In this document: positions 6,842-15,673 of the stretch, in pieces | Layout: every line of letters begins with the position of its first letter | Position numbering within the stretch: the stretch's first letter is position 1 | Position numbers and translations under genes: made by a program | The notes under the pieces: generated by a model | The model's database searches: none | The model's input: only the letters and a program-made list of their open reading frames with translations | Told to the model about the DNA's origin: nothing | NCBI RefSeq assembly: GCF_009604425.1 | Contig: NZ_WEGI01000008.1 | Coordinates: forward strand, 124,001 to 188,000 | Source of the DNA: Nocardia aurantia | Lineage (GTDB): Bacteria > Actinomycetota > Actinomycetes > Mycobacteriales > Mycobacteriaceae | Length of the DNA stretch: 64,000 nucleotides | Reading direction: 5' to 3'

Positions 6842-9487
6842 ATGAACCGAGCGCCGGGCACGAACGGCAACTCGGTCCGGAGCGTCCGGACCCGGGGTGG
6901 GTACGACGCATTCTTCGGCGACGACGGTTCGGCGAACCAGAGTGTCGACAGTTCGGCGAACCACAGTGTCGCGGAACCGCCTCCGCCGGGGACGAGTCCG
7001 CCACCAGGCTCTTCGTCCCCCACAATCGGCGACCCGGAATCCGGGTCGCCACAGTCGTCTTTCCCACCGGCCGCCACCGCCGAGCCCCGCTCCGGGACCG
7101 TCGCGGTGCAGCGCGAGTCGGAGCAGGCCACTCCCACACCACCCGTACCCGCCCGATCGTCGAACACCACCGCCACCTGGCGGCGCGCCCGGCAGGCCGC
7201 CGCCGCGCCGCCGGAGGGCGGCCCGGCCGCACTCGGTGCGGCCCCCGGGGGATCCACGACCGAGTCCGGGGAACCCGTTGCGCCCCATCAGAATTCCGAA
7301 CCCGCGGCCGCCGGGCCGAAGCCGTCGAGCCCGGATTCCCCCGGGTACGGCGTGATCGAATCGCGTACCGCCACTGCGGCTCCCGCCGAATCTCGGCCCG
7401 CGTCCTCCTCCGCGGCCGGGTCGCGCGCGGTGCAGCGCACCGGTCCGCGAACCGCCGTCACCCCGCCGCAATCGGGTGCGGCCCAATCGGAACGCTCCGA
7501 CACCCCGAACGCGACCGCCGACGAACTCCGTGCCGCGGCGCTGCGCGCGGCGGCCGCGCGAGCCGCCGCCGCCCAGGCCGCCGCCCGCGCCGCGCAATCC
7601 GGTGCGGCCGAGCCGTCCGCCGATTCCGCGCGCCCCGCCGGCACCTCGAATCGAGCCGGTCAGGCCGCGGCACCGGGCAGCGCCGCCGGGCAATCCGGCC
7701 GGCCGGATCCGGCCGCCGCGCCGAGCGGGACCGGGCACAGGGATCGGTCCGCCGGAACGGGCCGGTCGGCCGGGCCGGGCGCACCGTCGGGGTCGGCGCC
7801 ACAGCCGAATTCGCCGGCCGCCGCGCATCCCGGCGCGGTGTCGAACCCGTCGGCCGCGGCGCATTCCGGTGTGGGGTCGAACCCGTCGGCCGCGGCGCAT
7901 TCCGGTGCAGGGCCGAATTCGTCGGCCGCGGCGCATTCCGGTGCAGGGCCGAACCCGTCGGGCGCCACGCATTCCGGTGCAGGGTCGAACCCACCGGCCT
8001 CGCCGCCCGCCGCCGAGGCGGCCACGGGTCGGGTCGAACGATTCGCGCCGGGTGCGCGGTCGACCGCCGCGCACCGGCCCGGCCCCGGCAACTACGGCAC
8101 CGATGCTGCCGGCGCCGCAGCGGAATACGCGCAGCGCGGCACGGAATATGCCGCGCCACAAGCCGATTCCGCTCAGGCAGCGCCGCAGGGCTACCCCACC
8201 GGCTATCCCGCCGCGCCCACGGCCGGTCCCTGGGCGGGGGCCGCGTCCGGCGGGTACACCGGGCAGTACGCCGCGGCGCAGTATGCCGCCCCGGGGCAGT
8301 ATGCCGCCGCCCAGTACGCCGCGGCGCAGCAGGCCGCCGCGCAGCAGGCCGCGGCCGCCGAAGCGGCTGCCGGGCAAACCGTTTCGCAGACCGTGGAGTT
8401 CCGGGCCGCCGAGTCCGCGCCTCCGGCGGCCTGGCAGCAGCGCGCAACCACCCAGGCCGCCGACCCGTCCGTCCGCGGCGTCGAGCGCTATCAGCAGGCC
8501 GCGGAGAACGCCCCCTTCATCGAGGTGCTGCCGGCCGCGTTGACGTCCGCGGATCTGCTGGCCGACATCTCGGCCGCCAACCGTGCCAAGCTGAAGTCCG
8601 CCACGGGAGTGCGCGGCGCGCTCAACAAGGTCGGCTTCAATCTCGGGCTGTCGCCGGCCGAGCAGCGGGTGGAGGATCGCCGCGCCCGGATCCGGAAGCA
8701 GTTGCTCACCACCTATCAGATCGCGGTGATCAGCGTGAAGGGCGGCGTCGGCCGCACCACCCTGGCCGCGACCCTCGGCTCGACCTTTTCCGCGCTGCGG
8801 CCGGACCGGGTCGTGGCCATCGACGCCAATCCCGACTTCGGCGATCTCCCGTCGCGTACCGCCCCGCACCCGTACGGCCTGTCACTGCGTGATCTGGCCC
8901 AGGCGTCGAATCTGGACGCGTTCGCGACCGTGCAGTCGTTCATGTCGATCAATTCCGCGGATCTGGCCGTCGTCGCCTCGCCGTGGAACTCCGAGGCGGT
9001 GGAGGCCCTGTCCGGGGGCGAGTACATGGCCGCGATGGATGTGCTGCGCCGGCACTACAACTTGTTGATGGTGGACTGCGGCACCGGTGTGCTGGACTCC
9101 GTGACCACCTCGGTGCTGCGCACCAGCGATGCGGTGGTGGTGGTGACACCCGCTACCGTCGGCGGGGTGAAAGGCGCTGTGGCCACGTTGAACTGGTTGA
9201 ACACGCACGGGCTGAGCCAACTGATAGCCAAATCCGTGGTGGCGATCGTGCATCAGCAGCCGACCAAGCCCATCGTCGAGATCGAGGCGATCGAGAAGCT
9301 GTTCCAGACCGCGCAGCGCCCGACGGCGTTGATTCCCTACGATCCCCACCTGGCCGAGGGGGGCGAGATCGACCTCCGGCTGCTCGACAAAGACACGTTG
9401 CTGGCGTTCGAGGAACTCGCGGCCGGGTTGTCCGATGGCTTCCCGAACTCGTATCTGAACGGCGCCGACCGAGGAGGATGGCGATGA
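6842..9487 (+). CDS. espI: EspI-like protein: disordered Pro/Ala-rich region plus MinD/ParA-type ATPase
   Basis: The 881-residue product has two parts. Residues 1 to about 550 are low complexity, rich in Ala, Pro, Ser and Gly, with five 12-residue repeats and a QYAAAQ-type segment. Residues about 625-880 form a MinD/ParA-like P-loop ATPase with the deviant Walker A KGGVGRTT (633-640), then VVAIDANPDFGDL and LLMVDCGTG. Mycobacterial EspI has the same plan and is reported to damp ESX-1 secretion when ATP is low; ESX-2 has a homologue in this position. The N-terminal region here is clearly longer than in the roughly 670-residue EspI. I chose the ATG at 6842 because ribosome-like GAGG motifs precede it; an in-frame GTG exists at 6812. 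The last bases overlap eccD by ATGA. Confidence 0.88.
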   Translation: MNRAPGTNGNSVRSVRTRGGYDAFFGDDGSANQSVDSSANHSVAEPPPPGTSPPPGSSSPTIGDPESGSPQSSFPPAATAEPRSGTVAVQRESEQATPTPPVPARSSNTTATWRRARQAAAAPPEGGPAALGAAPGGSTTESGEPVAPHQNSEPAAAGPKPSSPDSPGYGVIESRTATAAPAESRPASSSAAGSRAVQRTGPRTAVTPPQSGAAQSERSDTPNATADELRAAALRAAAARAAAAQAAARAAQSGAAEPSADSARPAGTSNRAGQAAAPGSAAGQSGRPDPAAAPSGTGHRDRSAGTGRSAGPGAPSGSAPQPNSPAAAHPGAVSNPSAAAHSGVGSNPSAAAHSGAGPNSSAAAHSGAGPNPSGATHSGAGSNPPASPPAAEAATGRVERFAPGARSTAAHRPGPGNYGTDAAGAAAEYAQRGTEYAAPQADSAQAAPQGYPTGYPAAPTAGPWAGAASGGYTGQYAAAQYAAPGQYAAAQYAAAQQAAAQQAAAAEAAAGQTVSQTVEFRAAESAPPAAWQQRATTQAADPSVRGVERYQQAAENAPFIEVLPAALTSADLLADISAANRAKLKSATGVRGALNKVGFNLGLSPAEQRVEDRRARIRKQLLTTYQIAVISVKGGVGRTTLAATLGSTFSALRPDRVVAIDANPDFGDLPSRTAPHPYGLSLRDLAQASNLDAFATVQSFMSINSADLAVVASPWNSEAVEALSGGEYMAAMDVLRRHYNLLMVDCGTGVLDSVTTSVLRTSDAVVVVTPATVGGVKGAVATLNWLNTHGLSQLIAKSVVAIVHQQPTKPIVEIEAIEKLFQTAQRPTALIPYDPHLAEGGEIDLRLLDKDTLLAFEELAAGLSDGFPNSYLNGADRGGWR
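7825..8004 (+). repeat. Five tandem 36-base units inside espI
   Basis: Five in-frame units of 36 bases encode 12 residues each, of the form HSGxGxNPSAAA. Neighbouring units differ at only a few positions, so the array is young and can change length without breaking the frame. It lies in the disordered half of EspI. Confidence 0.9.
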
Positions 9488-10998
9488 GCACCGCCTTCGC
9501 GCCCACCGCCGCAGCCGCGACGGCGCCCGCACCGTCGGCGGAGGTGGCCCGGGCCCGCATCGCGATCATGGTCGCCACGTATCAGATCGATGTGGTGGTA
9601 CCGACGAAATTCGCCATCGAGACCTTCATCGACGATCTGATCGGTGTGCTGGCCGGCGCGGTCGACGACGAGAACGTCGATTTCACACCGCCGGTCGGGC
9701 AGTGGAGCCTCGCTCGACCGGGCGAGGCCGCGATTCCGCGCTGGCGCAGCCTGGAGGATCACGAGATCACCGACGGCGCCGTGCTGACGCTGTCGGTGGT
9801 GGAGTCGGCCGAGATCTTCACCCCGGTGGTCGAGGACATCACCGACGCGCTGGCGCTGATCAACGAACGCGAATTCGCCGAATTCGACGCCGAGACGGTG
9901 CAGACCGCCGGAGTCTCGGTGCTCGGGGTCGCCTCGCTGGCCGTGGCCGCGATGATGTGCTGGTCGTGGACCCGGACCGGATCCTGGTTGTGGTGCGGTC
10001 TCCCGACGCTGCTGCTGGGTCTCGTGTGCTGGATCGCGGCGGTACCGGTGCAGCGGCGGGAGAATTCGGCCCGGCTGGGTCTCGGGCTGGCGTTGTCGGC
10101 GTTGCCGTTGCTGTTCGCCGGCGCCGCGACGCTGGTGCCGCCCGCCTACGGCCGGCCCGGCCCGCTGGCGCCCGCGAATCTGGCCGCCGGACTGGTGGTC
10201 GCGGCGGTGGCCGCGTTGACGATGTTGCGACTGGTGCGGATCGGCACCACGGTGCTGGTGGCCGTGGCGACCCTGGGCGTGATCCTCGCGGTCGCCGTCT
10301 CGCCCGCGGCCTATCTCGACGTCTCCGTCCGCCAGGTGGCCGCCGGGGTGGTCTTCGTGGCGCTGGTGCTGCTGACCGCGGCGCCGCGACTCGCGGTGGT
10401 AGCGGCCCGGATTCGGCCACCTGACCTGCCCGATCCCGGCGCGGAGGTGGCGCCCGCGACGCTGACCGACATCTTCGACGCGCAGACCGGCGTCGATCCG
10501 GCCGAGGACGACCAGGTGCTGCCGGCCGAGACCATCGAGAGCCGGGCGCGCACCGCGGTGACCACGTTGCGCGGCTTGATCATCGGGATGGCGACGGCGG
10601 TCTCGGCGGGCGCCGTGGTGGCCGCCGCGGCGAGCCCCGGCGGTATCCGGGAGATCGTGCTGGCCGGCGCGGTGGCCGGGGCCCTCACCCTGCGGGCCCG
10701 CTGGCATCCGGATCGGGTGCAGGCCGTGGCGCTGATCGTCGGCGCCGCGATCGCCACGATCGGAACCGGATTCGTCCTGGTCGGCGCTTATCACACCCCC
10801 GCGGCCCGGTTGGCCGTGGCGTTCGTGGTGGCCGGGCTCGCGGCCCTGGGATGCCTTGCCGCGGTGGGTCTTCCGGGCCGCAGACTGTCCCCGGTGACCC
10901 GTCGCGCCATCGACCTCGTGGAATACACGCTGATCCTGGTGGTTCCCGCGCTCGCGTTCTGGATCATGGGCGTCTACACCGCCATGCGAGCCATCTGA
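9484..10998 (+). CDS. eccD: EccD, multi-spanning membrane channel subunit of ESX
   Basis: EccD forms the membrane vestibule of the ESX core complex. The 504-residue product has an N-terminal cytosolic ubiquitin-like domain (about residues 20-120, with ARIAIMVATYQIDVVVPT and a late GAVLTLSVVE strand), then about eleven hydrophobic helices from residue 145 to the end. The ATG at 9484 overlaps the espI stop (ATGA) and lies 7 bases after AGGAGG; the ATG at 9478 is too close to that ribosome site. Overlap with espI and with mycP indicates one translationally coupled unit. Confidence 0.95.
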   Translation: MSTAFAPTAAAATAPAPSAEVARARIAIMVATYQIDVVVPTKFAIETFIDDLIGVLAGAVDDENVDFTPPVGQWSLARPGEAAIPRWRSLEDHEITDGAVLTLSVVESAEIFTPVVEDITDALALINEREFAEFDAETVQTAGVSVLGVASLAVAAMMCWSWTRTGSWLWCGLPTLLLGLVCWIAAVPVQRRENSARLGLGLALSALPLLFAGAATLVPPAYGRPGPLAPANLAAGLVVAAVAALTMLRLVRIGTTVLVAVATLGVILAVAVSPAAYLDVSVRQVAAGVVFVALVLLTAAPRLAVVAARIRPPDLPDPGAEVAPATLTDIFDAQTGVDPAEDDQVLPAETIESRARTAVTTLRGLIIGMATAVSAGAVVAAAASPGGIREIVLAGAVAGALTLRARWHPDRVQAVALIVGAAIATIGTGFVLVGAYHTPAARLAVAFVVAGLAALGCLAAVGLPGRRLSPVTRRAIDLVEYTLILVVPALAFWIMGVYTAMRAI

Positions 10999-12362
10999 TG
11001 AGAACAGGTCACGGCCTGCGTGTGGCCGTGTGCACGACGGCCGCGTGCGCGCTGGTCACGGTCGCCACCGCGCCCGCGCTCGCGGTGAACCCGCCACAGG
11101 TGGTGGTGGGCGTGATCCCGCCCGACGGTGCGCCCGGTCCCGAACAGCCGACGAAGCAGGACAAGGGTTGCCTGGTCACCGGCGTGCTGCCGGACAGCGA
11201 TCTGCAACAGGCCCCGCCGCCGGAGCGGATGCTGAATCTCGCGCAGGCCCGGGCACTGTCGCGCGGGGCGGGCGTCACCGTCGCGGTGATCGACACCGGC
11301 GTCGGCCCGAATCCCCGGCTGCCCAATCTGGTCGGCGGCGGCGACTATGTCGCGGCCGGCGGCGACGGGCTGTCCGACTGCGATGCGCACGGCACGCTGG
11401 TGGCCGGAATCATCGGCGCCGGAACGGATCCCTCCGACGGATTCAGCGGAGTGGCTCCGGACGCCGCGCTCATCTCCATCCGCTACCGGTCCGGCGCCTT
11501 CAGCCTCGAGCAACCCTCGGGTTCCGATCCGGCCCAGCAGCTTTCGATGGACATCCGGACCCTGGCCAGGGCGGTCACCCACGCGGCGAACCTCGGCGCC
11601 CAGGTGATCACGGTGTCGCTACCGGTCTGTGTGGGCGCCGCGCTGCCGGTGGACCAGTCGGTGCTGGCCGCCGCCCTCGGTTACGCGAGCAGATTGCGCG
11701 GGGCGCTGATCGTCGCCGGCGCCGGCAACACGGGAAGCAGTGGCTGCGAACAGAATCCGGACATCGATCCGAGTCGTCCCACCGACCGGCGCAACTGGAT
11801 GGGGGTGAAGACCCTCTCGGCGCCCGGCTGGTTCTATTCCGATGTGCTCACCGTCGGATTCACCACGGCAACCGGCTCGGCCGTGCCGGATACGCTGACC
11901 GGGCCGTGGGTGGCGGTCGCCGCGCCCGGCACCGGCATCGAATCGCTCGGCCCCGGCGGCGGTGGCCTGATCAACGCGGTCGGGGGCGGGGACAAGCTGG
12001 TCCCGGTCGGCGGCGCGTCGTTCGCCGCCGCCTATGTCGCCGGGGTGGCGGCGCTGCTGCGCTCGCGCTATCCCAGCGAGAGCCCCACCGAGATCGTCGC
12101 GCGGCTGGAGGCCAGCGCGCACGCGCCGGCGCGCGGCATCGACAACACCGTCGGCACGGGCATCATCGATCCGGTGGCGGCGCTGAGCTACCGCACTCCG
12201 CCGCAGCCGCCCGCGGGCCTGAATCGTGGTGAGCTGCTGTCACTTCCGACGCCGCCCCGGCCACCGGATCGGCGGCCGCTCGCGGTGTCCGCCGCGGTGG
12301 CGCTCGCGGCCCTGGTCGTCGGTCTCGGTGTGGGCCGGTGGCAGCGGAGGTGGGCGCGTTGA
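10998..12362 (+). CDS. mycP: MycP, subtilisin-like mycosin protease of ESX
   Basis: Mycosins are periplasm-facing serine proteases anchored by one C-terminal helix. They are needed to stabilise the ESX membrane complex. The 454-residue product has a signal peptide (residues 1 to about 30). The catalytic triad is Asp99 in VAVIDTGVG, His131 in DAHGTLVAG and Ser341 in GASFAAAYVAG, with the oxyanion Asn in GAGN. A C-terminal transmembrane helix (SAAVALAALVVGLGVG) is followed by a short basic tail. Cysteines in DCDAHG, LPVCVG and SSGCEQ probably make the usual disulfides. The start overlaps the eccD stop by one base (TGATG). Confidence 0.97.
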   Translation: MRTGHGLRVAVCTTAACALVTVATAPALAVNPPQVVVGVIPPDGAPGPEQPTKQDKGCLVTGVLPDSDLQQAPPPERMLNLAQARALSRGAGVTVAVIDTGVGPNPRLPNLVGGGDYVAAGGDGLSDCDAHGTLVAGIIGAGTDPSDGFSGVAPDAALISIRYRSGAFSLEQPSGSDPAQQLSMDIRTLARAVTHAANLGAQVITVSLPVCVGAALPVDQSVLAAALGYASRLRGALIVAGAGNTGSSGCEQNPDIDPSRPTDRRNWMGVKTLSAPGWFYSDVLTVGFTTATGSAVPDTLTGPWVAVAAPGTGIESLGPGGGGLINAVGGGDKLVPVGGASFAAAYVAGVAALLRSRYPSESPTEIVARLEASAHAPARGIDNTVGTGIIDPVAALSYRTPPQPPAGLNRGELLSLPTPPRPPDRRPLAVSAAVALAALVVGLGVGRWQRRWAR

Positions 12363-14098
12363 GTTCCGCGAGTCCGCGTACCGGCGAGCGATTGCCGTTC
12401 GCGGTGGTGGTGCTGGCCGGCAGCCTGGTGATCACGGCGATGTGGGGCCGGCCGCTGTGGTACATCGGGCCGGCCGTGGTGGGTGTGGCCGTGCTCCTGG
12501 TGACGGTTCCGATCGCCGGGCGCACGACCTTGCGCTGGCTGCTCGACCGGGCCGCGTTCCGGTTCGGCCTCCAGGCCCGCGCGGCCGCCCGCGCCACGCC
12601 ACCGCGGCTGTGGGATGTCGAGGTCGCGGCCGGCACCTGCGGAATCGGCGCCGACGGCGATGTGCTCGTCGCGATGGTCCAGCTGGCGCCGGATCTGGAT
12701 CTGCCCACGGTGATCGCCGAGGAGACCATCTATACCGAGGACACGGTGCCGGTGGATCTGCTGCTGCCGCTGCGCGAGCAGTACGGCATCGAACTCGACA
12801 TCGACATCGTGACCACCGGCCGGCGCGTCCGGCCGACGGGTAGTTACAGCATGCTGTACGACCAGCTGATCGGCGCGCAGCCGGTGATCGGGCACCGGCT
12901 GACCTGGCTGGTCGTGCGCCTGGACCAGGAACGGAATCTTGCCGCCCTGTCCCGGCGCGGGCCGGTGGCGACCGTGGCGCCCAAGACACTGGCCACCGCG
13001 GCCGTCCGGATCGCGTCGCGGTTGCGCGAGCACGGTATCGCCGCGCAACAGCTGCCCGCCGACGAACTGCGCGACGCGACGCGGCTGCTGCACGCCGGGA
13101 TCGAACCCTCGGACCTGCACGAGCGCTGGAGCCGGCTGGACGCGCCGATACCGAACCGCGTCGTGACCACCGGTGTGGTCGACTGGCAGCGGCTCGGCGG
13201 CCTGGGGCTGGAGGACTGCTGGACCTGGAACCGGGGCTGGACCACCGTGGTGATCAGCCTGCCGGCCGGCGGCGCGGAGGCGGCGCCGCGGGTGCTCGTG
13301 CGCTATGTCGGCCCGCCGCTGGACGAACTGCCGGACTACCTGCGGCCCCTGCGCGGGCAGCAGTCGCAGGCGTTGCGGGCCACGCTGCCGACCACCGTCT
13401 CGGTGCGGGACCTGCCGCGCGACGAGTCCGGGGCCGACATCATCCCGGACGACGTCCTGCCGGAACTGCTGATCCCGATCGGGCCGAACGGGCAGATCCT
13501 CGGCGCGATCAGCGGCCATCCGCGGCATACGCTGGCGCTGCCGCTGTACGATCCGTCCCGGTTCAACCCGCGCCGCCGCTCGATCGATGTGCACGCGGAA
13601 CTGCAAGTGGCACAACAGATCGTGTTGCGGGCGATGATCGTCGGCGCGGAGGTCGAGGTGCACTCCGCCCGGCCGCAGCGATGGTGGCAGATGGTGTCCG
13701 CGGTGGGGGATCCCAGTGCCCTGCGCCTGGCCCCCGATCCGGCGCGGAGCGGGAACTCGGACGGCTTCGAGCCGCCGACGATCACCGTCTTCGATCAGAT
13801 GACCCCGCGCACGTCGGGGGCACAGACCACGGTGACCATCAGCGATCCCGGCACCCCGCCGCGGCGGGCGGCCGATCTGCTGATCACCCAGGTCGACCGG
13901 ACCGCCGTGGACGTGCGCATCCCGATGCGCACCGTGCGGGTGGATCTGATCGAACCGCACGGCGAGACACGCTATTTCGACTCGGGCGCCGGGCCGGGTG
14001 CGGGACAGCCCACTGCCGAGGGCTTTCCGCCCGCACTGGGAAGTGCGCCGACCGTACCGCTCGCCGACCGCCCGCCGGCACGGGTGATGGGACAGTAA
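12359..14098 (+). CDS. eccE: EccE, peripheral ESX membrane-complex subunit
   Basis: EccE sits on the outside of the ESX core hexamer and helps stabilise it. The 579-residue product has two adjacent N-terminal transmembrane helices (residues about 15-50) and a large soluble domain, the normal EccE plan. I chose the TTG start at 12359: it overlaps the mycP stop (TTGA), and GGAGG lies 8 bases upstream. GTG codons at 12338 and 12350 are in frame but lack a ribosome site. The end overlaps the next start (TAATG), so the HTH gene downstream is coupled to it. Confidence 0.9.
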   Translation: MSSASPRTGERLPFAVVVLAGSLVITAMWGRPLWYIGPAVVGVAVLLVTVPIAGRTTLRWLLDRAAFRFGLQARAAARATPPRLWDVEVAAGTCGIGADGDVLVAMVQLAPDLDLPTVIAEETIYTEDTVPVDLLLPLREQYGIELDIDIVTTGRRVRPTGSYSMLYDQLIGAQPVIGHRLTWLVVRLDQERNLAALSRRGPVATVAPKTLATAAVRIASRLREHGIAAQQLPADELRDATRLLHAGIEPSDLHERWSRLDAPIPNRVVTTGVVDWQRLGGLGLEDCWTWNRGWTTVVISLPAGGAEAAPRVLVRYVGPPLDELPDYLRPLRGQQSQALRATLPTTVSVRDLPRDESGADIIPDDVLPELLIPIGPNGQILGAISGHPRHTLALPLYDPSRFNPRRRSIDVHAELQVAQQIVLRAMIVGAEVEVHSARPQRWWQMVSAVGDPSALRLAPDPARSGNSDGFEPPTITVFDQMTPRTSGAQTTVTISDPGTPPRRAADLLITQVDRTAVDVRIPMRTVRVDLIEPHGETRYFDSGAGPGAGQPTAEGFPPALGSAPTVPLADRPPARVMGQ

Positions 14099-14472
14099 TG
14101 TTGATCAATGTGGAATCCGAATTCTCGCAGCCGGAAGGCGCACTGGATGATTCGCCCGGTGTCCTCGAGAATCGCGGCGGCGCAGACGCACTCAGTCCTC
14201 GGCAGGCTGCTGCCGCCGTATTCTCCAGTCGCCTCTCGGAATTGATCGCCGAATCGGTGGTGTCCACCGAGGACGGTTCGACCCGATCGCTGACGTTGTA
14301 TTCGCTGGCTCAGCATCTGGAGCTGGCCTACCCGGATGTGCCTGTCTCGCAATCGGGTCTGTATCGGCTCATTCACGGAGAGGCGATACCGCGGCTCGAT
14401 TTGATCATCGCGCTGGCTCGTGTGTTCGACGTGCCGCCCGAGTATTTCGTGACTGCCGAGAAAAAGCGCTGA
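14098..14472 (+). CDS. Small XRE/EspR-like HTH regulator coupled to eccE
   Basis: This 124-residue protein has an N-terminal variable part (residues 1-40) and a helix-turn-helix region (about 41-118) of the type in EspR and short actinomycete XRE regulators. It shows YSLAQHLE, then PVSQSGLYRLIHGEAIPR as the recognition part, then LIIALARVFDVPPEYF. There is no clear C-terminal dimerisation domain as in EspR. The ATG overlaps the eccE stop (TAATG), so it is made with the secretion apparatus. A palindrome of the W family lies 22 bases after its stop codon. I infer that it may bind those sites and so link ESX expression to other genes; nothing in the sequence proves this. Confidence 0.75.
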   Translation: MLINVESEFSQPEGALDDSPGVLENRGGADALSPRQAAAAVFSSRLSELIAESVVSTEDGSTRSLTLYSLAQHLELAYPDVPVSQSGLYRLIHGEAIPRLDLIIALARVFDVPPEYFVTAEKKR

Positions 14473-14494
14473 CGCGTTCCGCGAGTTAATCGAC

Positions 14495-14510
14495 TTCCCG
14501 CTGCTGGGAA
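14495..14510. promoter_or_regulatory. Palindromic operator-like site W2
   Basis: TTCCC-N6-GGGAA, perfect 5-base arms, between the HTH gene and the discoidin-like gene (45 bases before its ATG). It is the same motif and spacing as W1, W3 and W4. It probably marks the promoter of the two-gene unit 14555-16467. Confidence 0.55.
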
Positions 14511-14554
14511 TGTAATTCACCGTTTCGCAGCGCTCGCCGGATACGATCCGGAGC

Positions 14555-15673
14555 ATGCCCGCCGACGCGTCGGGAGACGTTTTTATCCGCCACCGGGACG
14601 TGGTCCTGGACGCGCTGCTGTCCGATCCCGCCCTGGGGCCCACGGCGGCGTCCGACCCGGTCTCGGGGCCCTCCTCCCGCCCGGTCTCCGGTGCGGTGGT
14701 CGCCCCCGGTTCGATGCCCGCGGCGGTCCCGCCGCCGGGAGGGTCCGGTGCGATCTCCGGTCCGTTGTTCGCCGCGCCGGTCGCCGGGGAGCCGGTGATC
14801 GATCCGGACGCGGCGAACGCGCTGCTGCCCCCGCGCACGCCGGACGGGCCGAAGGCGAGCGAGCGAATCCTGGCGCTGCTCAACGGAACCACGCCGGACA
14901 ACGGCAGTTCGGCGATGAATCTCGGGACCGAGTTCTCGCAGCACTACGGCGCGACGTCCACGCCGGAGGCGGAGCCGGCGGATCCGCCGAAACCCGATCC
15001 GGCCGAGACGAATCGGTCCGCGGCGGCGGCTCCCGGGCCCGGACAGACGATCATCACCCAGCTCCGCAGGCCGAAGGTCGCCCTGATTCTCGTCGCGGTG
15101 GTGGCGGTGGCCTTCATCATCGCGCTCGTCACCACCTCCGGCGGCGGCTCGCAACCCTCCGGTCCGGTCTACGTGGCCACTTCCGGTGCGGCACAGGCTC
15201 CGTCGTCGGCGGCGCCCGCACCGACCTCGGTGGCCTCCTCGGCGCTCACGGCGAAGTCCGCCACCGCGCACTGCCCGCCGGGCAGCACACCCGGGATGGA
15301 CGCGTTCGCGGGTCAGGGCAAGGCGTGGTCGTGTGTGCGGGCCTTCAAGGTCGACGGGCAGGTGCTGATCATCGACCTCGGTCGCACGTACCAGATCGAC
15401 TCGATCGGGATCGTGCCGGGCTGGGACAGCGTCGGCACCGACGGTGTCGACCAGTGGACGAAATATCGTACGGCGAGCCGGGTTTCGTACAAGTTCAACG
15501 ACGCGTCCAACACCGTGTACACCCAGCAGACGCTGGATCAGCGCGGTCTGGTGGTCACCAAGATGAGCTCGCCGCTGACCGCCTCCAAGGTGGTGCTGAC
15601 CGTGCTGGAGTCGAAGGGCGACCCCACCGCCAACACCGTCGCCATCTCCTCGATCGTGATCACGGGGCACTGA
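14555..15673 (+). CDS. Membrane-anchored protein with C-terminal discoidin-like domain
   Basis: The 372-residue product has a long cytosolic Pro/Ala-rich N-terminus (about 1-165), one transmembrane helix (about 170-192, KVALILVAVVAVAFIIAL), a Ser/Ala-rich spacer and an extracytoplasmic C-terminal domain (about 240-372). That domain resembles a discoidin/F5-8 type C fold: ILIIDLGRTYQIDSIGIVPG as the core strand region, then late strands ending SSIVITGH. Such domains usually bind carbohydrate or surface ligands. There are two cysteines, in AHCPPG and WSCVRA. It overlaps the next gene by TGATG, so the two proteins are made together. A link to the ESX locus is suggested only by adjacency and the shared W motif. 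Confidence 0.75.
   Translation: MPADASGDVFIRHRDVVLDALLSDPALGPTAASDPVSGPSSRPVSGAVVAPGSMPAAVPPPGGSGAISGPLFAAPVAGEPVIDPDAANALLPPRTPDGPKASERILALLNGTTPDNGSSAMNLGTEFSQHYGATSTPEAEPADPPKPDPAETNRSAAAAPGPGQTIITQLRRPKVALILVAVVAVAFIIALVTTSGGGSQPSGPVYVATSGAAQAPSSAAPAPTSVASSALTAKSATAHCPPGSTPGMDAFAGQGKAWSCVRAFKVDGQVLIIDLGRTYQIDSIGIVPGWDSVGTDGVDQWTKYRTASRVSYKFNDASNTVYTQQTLDQRGLVVTKMSSPLTASKVVLTVLESKGDPTANTVAISSIVITGH

Noticed and set aside
6440..8869. Minus-strand open frame of 809 codons opposite espG/espI
   Set aside because: Arg/Gly-rich translation without domains; espI and espG on the plus strand explain the region.
8983..9483. Extension of eccD upstream to 8983
   Set aside because: The added residues would be read out of frame through the espI ATPase and are low complexity. 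The ATG at 9484 has a ribosome site and the usual overlap.
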